NCBI GenBank assembly: GCA_022563115.1
Contig: JADFNY010000080.1
Location: 1 to 11,168, forward strand
DNA length: 11,168 nt
Direction: 5' to 3'
From: Acidobacteriota bacterium
Lineage (GTDB): Bacteria > Acidobacteriota > UBA890
Positions within the stretch are counted from its first letter, which is position 1, and each line of letters starts with the position of its first letter. The position numbers and the translations under genes are program-made. Positions 5,985 through 11,168 of this stretch are shown piece after piece. The notes under the pieces were generated by a model that was not told where the DNA came from, did no database searches, and saw only the letters and a program-made list of their open reading frames with translations.

Positions 5985-5990
5985 TAGAAT
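5985..5990 (+). promoter_or_regulatory. -10-like TAGAAT next to the hydroxylase start (possible leaderless transcript)
   Basis: TAGAAT matches five of six bases of the sigma-70 -10 consensus and ends eight bases before the GTG at 5999. Transcription would begin at or within a base or two of the start codon. No Shine-Dalgarno lies upstream of the GTG, which fits leaderless initiation. No good -35 is visible, so the call is tentative. Confidence 0.35.
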
Positions 5991-5998
5991 GGCGCCCA

Positions 5999-6925
5999 GT
6001 GAACATCAGCGAGCTCAGCGACTGGATCATCGCCAACGAGCCGACGGTTCGTTTGAGCGCTTTTCTCGGTGTGTTCGGAGCGATGGCGCTATGGGAGCTG
6101 GTCGCCAAGCGCCGTCACCTGCGGGCGCCGAAGGGCAGCCGCTGGTTTGCGAACCTCTCGCTGGCGGTGGTCAACACGCTGGCGATGCGTTTCCTGCTGC
6201 CGGTCGCAGCGATCGGCGTCGCGACGGTCGCCGCGGAACGCGGCTGGGGGCTGCTCAACAACGTGACGATCCCCTCCCCCGTCGCCGTCGCTACCTCGGT
6301 CATCGTGCTGGATCTTGTCATCTACCTGCAGCACGTCATGTTCCACGCCGTCCCGGCACTGTGGCGATTGCACATGGTGCATCACGCCGACGTCGACTTC
6401 GACGTCACCACCGGCTCGCGCTTTCACACCATCGAGATCGTATTATCGATGGGAGTCAAGATGGCCGCAGTCGCCGTGCTCGGACCTCCGGTCGTTGCGG
6501 TGGTGATCTTCGAGGTGGTGCTCAACGCCACCTCGATGTTCAACCACGCCAACGTGCGGCTGCCACTGGCCGCCGATCGGGTGCTGCGTTGGATCGTCGT
6601 CACCCCCGACATGCACCGCGTGCACCACTCGGTGACGCGGCGCGAGTGCAACAGCAACTTCGGCTTCAGCCTTCCGTGGTGGGACCGACTTCTCGGCACC
6701 TATCGCGATCAACCCGCCGCCGGTCACGAGCAGATGCAGATCGGCGTTTCCCACGTTCAAGAGACGCGGCAGCCGCTCCATTGGTTGCTTGCGCTGCCGT
6801 TCATCGGCTCGACCGGCGACTACCCGATCAACCGCCAGGTGTTCGAGCGTGGCGACGAGTCTCCGGGACCGGAAGCAAGAGGGCGTGGCGACGATCTCCC
6901 GGAGCGGCAAGCGAAACGACGGTGA
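5999..6925 (+). CDS. Membrane di-iron hydroxylase, sterol desaturase/fatty acid hydroxylase superfamily
   Basis: The 308-residue protein starts at a GTG. Hydrophobic helices lie at about residues 19-36, 54-79, 94-115 and 147-175. The superfamily's histidine clusters are complete: H112-x3-H116 (LQHVMFH), H125-x2-H128-H129 (HMVHH) and H206-x2-H209-H210 (HRVHH), with further histidines at 143 and 183. These residues bind two iron atoms on the cytoplasmic face and use oxygen to hydroxylate or desaturate a lipid. The segment FGFSLPWWDRLLGTY (221-235) after the last box is also typical. The C-terminus is charged and probably cytoplasmic. The substrate cannot be read from sequence: sterol or hopanoid, fatty acyl chain, alkylglycerol and carotenoid are all possible. 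Its stop overlaps the start of the acyltransferase gene (GTGA), so the two are translated together and may act on one molecule. Confidence 0.9.
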   Translation: MNISELSDWIIANEPTVRLSAFLGVFGAMALWELVAKRRHLRAPKGSRWFANLSLAVVNTLAMRFLLPVAAIGVATVAAERGWGLLNNVTIPSPVAVATSVIVLDLVIYLQHVMFHAVPALWRLHMVHHADVDFDVTTGSRFHTIEIVLSMGVKMAAVAVLGPPVVAVVIFEVVLNATSMFNHANVRLPLAADRVLRWIVVTPDMHRVHHSVTRRECNSNFGFSLPWWDRLLGTYRDQPAAGHEQMQIGVSHVQETRQPLHWLLALPFIGSTGDYPINRQVFERGDESPGPEARGRGDDLPERQAKRR

Positions 6926-8052
6926 CCTCCCCATCAGCCGACCCATCGGCGGCGCCTTCTCGCCGCCTCATGTCGCTCGACGCCCTGCGCGGGTTCGACA
7001 TGTTCTGGATCGTCGGCGGCGAAGGGATTGTCCACTCGCTCGCCGACCTGACCGGTTGGGCGCTGGCGATCTGGGCCTCGACCCAACTTCGGCACGTCGA
7101 ATGGGACGGGTTCGTCTTCTACGACATGATCTTCCCGCTGTTCCTCTTCATCGCCGGCGTCGCGATGCCATTCTCGTTGACCCGGCGGGCCGAGCGCGGC
7201 GAGGACAGGAAGAAGTTGATGCTCCACGCCGTCCGCCGCGGCCTGATCCTCGTGGTCCTCGGCATCATCTACAACAACGGTCTGTTCCGCGTAAGCTTCG
7301 CCGAGACCCGCTTTCCGAGCGTGTTGGGCCGCATCGGGCTGGCGTACATGTTCGCCGCGCTGATCGTTGTAACCACGAAGTTGCGCGGCCAGGTGATGTG
7401 GTTCGTCGGGCTGCTGGTCGGTTACTGGGCAGCGATGAAGCTGGTACCGGTTCCCGGCTTCGGCGCCGGTCAGCTCACCGTCGACGGGAGTCTGGCCGGC
7501 TACGTCGACCGGACGTTGCTGCCGGGGAGGTTGTACCTGGGCGTGCACGACCCGGAGGGGTTGCTCTCCACGATTCCGGCGATTTCCACCGCCCTGCTCG
7601 GCGTGTTCGCCGGCACTCTGCTGCGCCGAGAGGTACCCGGAGAAACGCGCCCACGAAAGGCGCTGATGCTCGCCGGCGCCGGTGTCGGGTGCCTCCTGAT
7701 CGGCTATCTGTGGGGCTTCGCGTTTCCGATCAACAAGAACCTCTGGTCGAGCTCGTTCGTGCTGTTCGCCGGCGGCTGGAGCCTGCTGTTGCTCGCCCTG
7801 TTTTACCTCGTGATCGACGCGTGGGGATACACGAAGTGGGCGCTCTTCTTCGTCGTCATCGGCATGAACTCGATTCTGATCTACATGGCCGGCAGCTTCA
7901 TCGATGTTGCCTACACGACGAACTTCTTCTTCGAGGGCTTGCTGTCGCCCTTCGGTGCCGGCCAGCGCGTGCTGTGGTGGATCGGCTTTGTCCTGGTGGA
8001 ATGGGCCTTCCTGTATTTCCTGTATCGAAAAAAGGTCTTCCTGAGGATCTAG
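6922..8052 (+). CDS. HGSNAT/NagX-like multi-pass membrane acyltransferase (DUF5009/COG4299 type)
   Basis: The GTG at 6922 overlaps the hydroxylase stop in a GTGA junction, giving 376 residues; an ATG at 6970 is a weaker alternative. The frame is open far upstream, but only in the shadow of the hydroxylase gene. After a Ser/Pro/Ala-rich start comes the family signature LDALRGFDMFWI (19-30), and then RHVEWDGFVFYDMIFPLFLF (57-76). The H58-x2-W-x-G motif corresponds to the loop carrying the active-site histidine of human heparan-alpha-glucosaminide acetyltransferase. About ten membrane helices follow, ending with WWIGFVLVEWAFLYFLYRKK. Relatives move an acetyl group from cytoplasmic acetyl-CoA across the membrane to a sugar; the bacterial ones are thought to acylate cell-envelope glycans or imported amino sugars. 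The pairing with a hydroxylase suggests modification of a glycolipid, which is inference. The last four bases (CTAG) are shared with the stop of the convergent padR gene. Confidence 0.88.
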   Translation: MTSPSADPSAAPSRRLMSLDALRGFDMFWIVGGEGIVHSLADLTGWALAIWASTQLRHVEWDGFVFYDMIFPLFLFIAGVAMPFSLTRRAERGEDRKKLMLHAVRRGLILVVLGIIYNNGLFRVSFAETRFPSVLGRIGLAYMFAALIVVTTKLRGQVMWFVGLLVGYWAAMKLVPVPGFGAGQLTVDGSLAGYVDRTLLPGRLYLGVHDPEGLLSTIPAISTALLGVFAGTLLRREVPGETRPRKALMLAGAGVGCLLIGYLWGFAFPINKNLWSSSFVLFAGGWSLLLLALFYLVIDAWGYTKWALFFVVIGMNSILIYMAGSFIDVAYTTNFFFEGLLSPFGAGQRVLWWIGFVLVEWAFLYFLYRKKVFLRI

Positions 8053-8372
8053 ATGAGGCGGCCGGCGCGGGCTTGCTCCACGATGGCGGCCATCCGCTCG
8101 GCTTCGGCGCGGGCGGTTTTTTCACCTTCCGGCGTCAACCGATACACCCGCCGGCGGTCGTCAGCCGCGGGACTCTCCTCGATGAGCCCTGCGTCGCGTA
8201 GCTCCTTGAGCGTGCGGTAGAGGGTGCCGGGGCCGAGGATCACGTTGCGTCCCGCGTCCTCGTTGACCGCCTGCATGATGCCGTAGCCGTGCAGCTCGGC
8301 TTCGTTGAGCAGCAGCAGAATCCGAAAGATCAGCGGCCGCAACGGCCCTGCGCCACCGTCATGTTCAGCCAT
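8049..8372 (-). CDS. PadR-family winged-helix transcriptional repressor (partner of permease 2)
   Basis: The ATG at 8372 lies five bases after the permease 2 stop. Its Shine-Dalgarno (GGAG, complement of 8381-8384) sits within the permease's last codons, so the two genes are coupled. The 107-residue protein has the PadR core: LRPLIFRILLLLNEAELHGY (11-30), GIMQAVNED (31-39), a recognition helix in LGPGTLYRTLKELRDAGLI (46-64), and a basic wing ADDRRRVYRLTPEG (70-83), then a dimerisation helix rich in Ala, Glu and Arg. The HGYGIMQ and GTLYRTL motifs are more canonical than in the other PadR protein of the window, so the two are not recent copies. It probably represses its own operon through the inverted repeat at 11093-11112. 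The gene meets the acyltransferase gene tail to tail with a shared CTAG. Confidence 0.92.
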   Translation of the reverse strand: MAEHDGGAGPLRPLIFRILLLLNEAELHGYGIMQAVNEDAGRNVILGPGTLYRTLKELRDAGLIEESPAADDRRRVYRLTPEGEKTARAEAERMAAIVEQARAGRLI

Positions 8373-8377
8373 GGTCG

Positions 8378-11071
8378 TTACTCCGCGCGCAAGGCGACGA
8401 CCGGATCGGTAGCGGCGGCGCGGCGCGCCGGCAGCCAACAGGCCACCGTCGCCACCGCCATGAGAATACCGGCAATCGTCAGATAGGTTGCCGGGTCGAA
8501 GGGGCTGATCCCGAACAACAGACTGTTCAACAGTTGGGCGACACCAGCGGCACCGAACAGCCCGACCAGCAGGCCGGCGCCGGTGAGCCGCAGGCCGCGC
8601 ATCACCACCATCCGCCGCACCTGTCTCGGCTCAGCGCCCAACGCCAGGCGAACACCGATCTCGCGCGATTGCTGCGCCACCGAGAAGGCCAGCAACCCAT
8701 ACAACCCGATGGCGGCGAGGAGGATGCCGACGAGCCCGAACGCCCCGACCAACACGGCGGCAAGGCGGCCGGGAAGCATCGAGATCCCGACAAGCTCGGG
8801 GTACGGCACGATGAAGGCGGGGGGGAGGACGGGATCGAGGGCCCGGATACGGTCGCGGACGGTCGTGATGGCGGCGGCGTTCGTCGCCCGAACGAGCAGC
8901 GCCGGGTCGCCGCCGAACTGCGGCCACGACGTATACACGAGCATCCGCGCCGGTTCGCTCGCCGAGCGGATCTTGCTGTCGCGGGCCAGGCCGACGACTT
9001 CGGCGTCGATCGGCTCGGTCAGGCTACCGAGGCCGAAGTGCTTGCCGATCGGGCTCTCCCCCGGCCAGGCGAAGTTCGCCAGCGTCTCGTTGATGATGAC
9101 CACCACCGGCGCGCCATCGACATCGCCGGCGTCGAAGTCTCGTCCGGCGAGCAGCGGAATCCGCACCGTGTCGAAGTAGCCCGCTGAGATGCCCGCCCGT
9201 TCGACCCTCTGAAACCCGTCACCCGGCTCGGCGGCGCGTCCGGGCAAGACGATCCGGGTCTGCGAGTTCGACAGCGCCAGCGGCGGTACGTCGATCAGGG
9301 AGGCGCTCTCGATGCCCGGGGTCTGCCGCGTCTGCTCGAGGGCTTCGGCAAAAAACCGCCCGGACTCCTCGGCCGAGCGACCAGCCGCACCCGTATCGAC
9401 AAAGAACACCGTCACACCCTGCGGCTCGAGCCCCAACTCGGCGCCGCCGGCCTGCCCTAGCGACCGCACCAGCAACCCCGCGGCAACCAGCAAGACCACC
9501 GTTCCGGCGACCTGGGCGAGCACGAGCGCGTCACGCAACCGGCCCTTCTTGCCCGGCCGCGTTGCCGACTCCTTGAGCGCCGACACCAGATCGCCACGGG
9601 TTGCGTGCAGCGCCGGCGAGAGCCCGAAGATCAGCCCGGTGATCCCGGCCACCGCCAGCGCGAAGGCGAGGACGCTGAGATCCGGCCGCATGTCGAGGTC
9701 GATCTCGATGGGAATCGGCAGGCTGACCGTCGCCAGCAACCGGGTCGACCAGAACGTGAGGATCACGCCGAACACCCCACCCAGAGCGAACAAGACGGTG
9801 CTCTCGGTCAGCAGCTGCGCCACCAGGCGCGACCGCGTCGCCCCCATCGCCAGCCGGATACCGATCTCTCGGGAGCGCGCCGCACCGCGTGACAGCAGCA
9901 TGTTCGCCACATTGACCGCCGTAATGGTCAACAGAACACCCGCGACGACGAACAGCGCCCCGAGGAAGGCCGCCAGCCGCTGCCGGGCAGCGGGGAAGAA
10001 CGGCGAGTAGCCCAGCACGTCGACGCCATACCACGTCTCGCCCCGCTCCTCGGCGAACGATGCGCCCGCAGCATCGAGGGCCGCCCGGCCCTGCGCCGCG
10101 GTTTGGTTGGGAGCCAACCGGCCGACCAACTCGAGGCCGGTATGAGCCTTCTCCTCCGACAGGTCGGTGGCCCCGAGCACCAGGCCCTGGGCCGACAGCG
10201 GCACCCAGAGGTCGGCGGAGAACACCGCCAGATGGCCGTGGAAGCCGGGCTCGGCCACACCGACCACGGTGAAGTCCTTGCCGTTGATAACGACCTGGCG
10301 GCCGACGATGTCGGGCTCGGCGACGAATCGCTGTTCCCACAGCCGATGGCTGATCACGGCGACTGGATCCTGGCCGGGCACCACGTCCTCCGCCGGCCCG
10401 AAGAACCGGCCCATCACGGGCTGGGTGCCCAACACCTGAAAGTAGTTGCCCGAAACGATCGTCGCCGACGTGCGCGCGACGACATCATCGACGGAGAGGC
10501 CGCCGTCGAAGAGGTCGAACGCGGCCAGCTCCTCGAGTGCGCCGGCGGCGGCAAGCTCCCGATAGTAGGGAATACCGAACGCGTGAAAGCTGGTCCCTTC
10601 ACTGTCGATGCCGTGCACGGTCACGAGCTCGGCGGTCCCGTGCACCCCGGCCGGCGGCCGCAACAGCAGCGCGTTGACGGCGCTGAAGATGGTGGCGGTG
10701 GCGCTCACACCGATCGCGATCGTCAGGCTGGCGATCAGAACGAACATCGGCTGGCGCCGTAAAATACGCAGCGCGAAGCGCAAATCATGCAGGTGAACTC
10801 CCATCGGTGATCTCCTCCGAGACAGCGCGCCGTGACGGCGGGCCCAGGTGCGTGGAGTCTTGCGGAGAACATCCCCGGGGATCGATGCGACGATCAGATC
10901 GGCCAGCACGCGCGACCAGACGCGAAGCGTCGGGAAACGCGCGCCGTCGGCACGAGCATCGGCCACCATGCGGCCAAGATCCGCGACCATATCGTCGCCG
11001 TACTCGACGCGCAGCGCGCGCGGGTACAAACTCAGCAGCCGGCGATAAATACGCCCGGAACCGCGCCTCAT
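8378..11071 (-). CDS. ADOP-type orphan ABC permease with duplicated MacB/FtsX domains (permease 2)
   Basis: Starting at the ATG at 11071, which has a GGAG eight bases upstream, the protein has 897 residues. A GTG at 11101 would add ten residues but lies inside the inverted repeat. The N-terminal prefix (about 7-65, with IYRRLLSLYPRALRVEYGDDM) is a different class from that of permease 1. The first MacB unit begins at about residue 90 (MGVHLHDLRFALRILRR) with helix 1 at about 109-137. After a periplasmic domain its three helices carry REIGIRLAMGA (401-411). The second unit, after GRLRDALVLAQVAGTVVLLV, ends with REIGVRLALGA (803-813) and closes with DPVVALRAE. No ATPase is nearby. As in permease 1, a padR gene follows directly. 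This architecture is typical of orphan acidobacterial permeases; the substrate is unknown. An internal start at 10804 with a very strong Shine-Dalgarno may give a form lacking the prefix. Confidence 0.9.
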   Translation of the reverse strand: MRRGSGRIYRRLLSLYPRALRVEYGDDMVADLGRMVADARADGARFPTLRVWSRVLADLIVASIPGDVLRKTPRTWARRHGALSRRRSPMGVHLHDLRFALRILRRQPMFVLIASLTIAIGVSATATIFSAVNALLLRPPAGVHGTAELVTVHGIDSEGTSFHAFGIPYYRELAAAGALEELAAFDLFDGGLSVDDVVARTSATIVSGNYFQVLGTQPVMGRFFGPAEDVVPGQDPVAVISHRLWEQRFVAEPDIVGRQVVINGKDFTVVGVAEPGFHGHLAVFSADLWVPLSAQGLVLGATDLSEEKAHTGLELVGRLAPNQTAAQGRAALDAAGASFAEERGETWYGVDVLGYSPFFPAARQRLAAFLGALFVVAGVLLTITAVNVANMLLSRGAARSREIGIRLAMGATRSRLVAQLLTESTVLFALGGVFGVILTFWSTRLLATVSLPIPIEIDLDMRPDLSVLAFALAVAGITGLIFGLSPALHATRGDLVSALKESATRPGKKGRLRDALVLAQVAGTVVLLVAAGLLVRSLGQAGGAELGLEPQGVTVFFVDTGAAGRSAEESGRFFAEALEQTRQTPGIESASLIDVPPLALSNSQTRIVLPGRAAEPGDGFQRVERAGISAGYFDTVRIPLLAGRDFDAGDVDGAPVVVIINETLANFAWPGESPIGKHFGLGSLTEPIDAEVVGLARDSKIRSASEPARMLVYTSWPQFGGDPALLVRATNAAAITTVRDRIRALDPVLPPAFIVPYPELVGISMLPGRLAAVLVGAFGLVGILLAAIGLYGLLAFSVAQQSREIGVRLALGAEPRQVRRMVVMRGLRLTGAGLLVGLFGAAGVAQLLNSLLFGISPFDPATYLTIAGILMAVATVACWLPARRAAATDPVVALRAE
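10802..10818 (-). promoter_or_regulatory. Strong internal ribosome binding site and start codon in permease 2
   Basis: GGAGGAG (complement of 10812-10818) lies seven bases before an in-frame ATG at 10804. The start falls exactly where the prefix domain ends and the first MacB-type segment (MGVHLHDLRFALRI) begins. It is a better Shine-Dalgarno than the one before the full-length start, so a shorter permease of 808 residues could be made. It could also be a relic of a time when the prefix was a separate gene. Confidence 0.5.
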
Positions 11072-11092
11072 GCGGGGCACTCCACGGCTAGA

Positions 11093-11112
11093 TATATCCA
11101 CATATGGATATA
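11093..11112. promoter_or_regulatory. Inverted repeat ahead of permease 2, likely PadR operator
   Basis: TATATCCA (11093-11100) and TGGATATA (11105-11112) are perfect complements around the four-base centre CATA. The dyad lies 22 bases ahead of the chosen start at 11071 and overlaps likely -10 sequences (TATATC) on the minus strand. AT-rich dyads of this size at the promoter of their own operon are typical PadR targets. Since the operon ends with a padR gene, autoregulation is the simplest reading. The exact promoter hexamers are not clear. Confidence 0.6.
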
Positions 11113-11168
11113 CCTACTCTACAGGAGCCGAAAGGTTTCATCCAGCCGCGAAAAAGTAGCGCGAATGG

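Noticed and set aside
5905..6921. Upstream extension of the acyltransferase frame, which is open for over 300 codons
   Set aside because: It overlaps the hydroxylase gene in another frame, is very rich in Arg and Ala with no domain pattern, and the GTGA junction at 6922 gives a natural start.

Overview
The window is GC-rich, densely coded bacterial chromosome, probably from an uncultured Acidobacteriota or a related soil or marine lineage (Gemmatimonadota is also possible). The main reason is that it carries two very large 'orphan' FtsX/MacB-type permeases with no ATPase partner. Each is followed by a PadR-family repressor gene, an arrangement known from these phyla as ADOP permeases. This placement is inferred from family content, not from a database match.

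Layout, left to right. (1) 3-599, plus strand: the C-terminal part of a TPR protein. (2) 662-1276: a small exported protein made of three 49-residue repeats on a strict 57-residue period, followed by an ATGA-coupled 26-codon micro-ORF. (3) 1354-1656: no gene recognised. (4) 1657-2133, minus strand: a small three- or four-helix membrane protein. It is transcribed divergently from permease 1, across a control region with two BlaI/MecI/CopY-like operators and a hairpin-forming leader. (5) 2303-5366, plus strand: permease 1 and its PadR gene. (6) 5419-5998: a short accessory island on the minus strand. It holds a SelW-like (Rdx-family) selenoprotein gene with an in-frame UGA in a CxxU motif, a convincing bacterial SECIS hairpin, its own promoter, and a frameshift near the 3' end. 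Upstream lies the wreck of a VapC-type PIN toxin gene. (7) 5999-8052, plus strand: a two-gene operon (GTGA overlap) for a membrane di-iron hydroxylase (sterol desaturase/fatty acid hydroxylase superfamily) and a multi-pass HGSNAT/NagX-like acyltransferase. (8) 8049-11071, minus strand: permease 2 and its PadR gene, preceded by a TATATCCA/TGGATATA inverted repeat that is a likely PadR operator.

How the parts work together. The two permease-PadR modules converge on the middle of the window, and each is probably a transcription unit that its own repressor feeds back on. The permeases have different N-terminal prefix domains and different upstream operators, so they look independently acquired rather than recently duplicated. 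The hydroxylase-acyltransferase pair probably modifies a lipid or glycan in the membrane. The selenoprotein and the toxin remnant suggest that the segment between the modules is a site of gene turnover. The most distinctive finding is the selenoprotein gene: a conventional gene call would cut it at the UGA and miss it. No selenocysteine machinery, BlaI-type repressor or ABC ATPase is encoded in the window.
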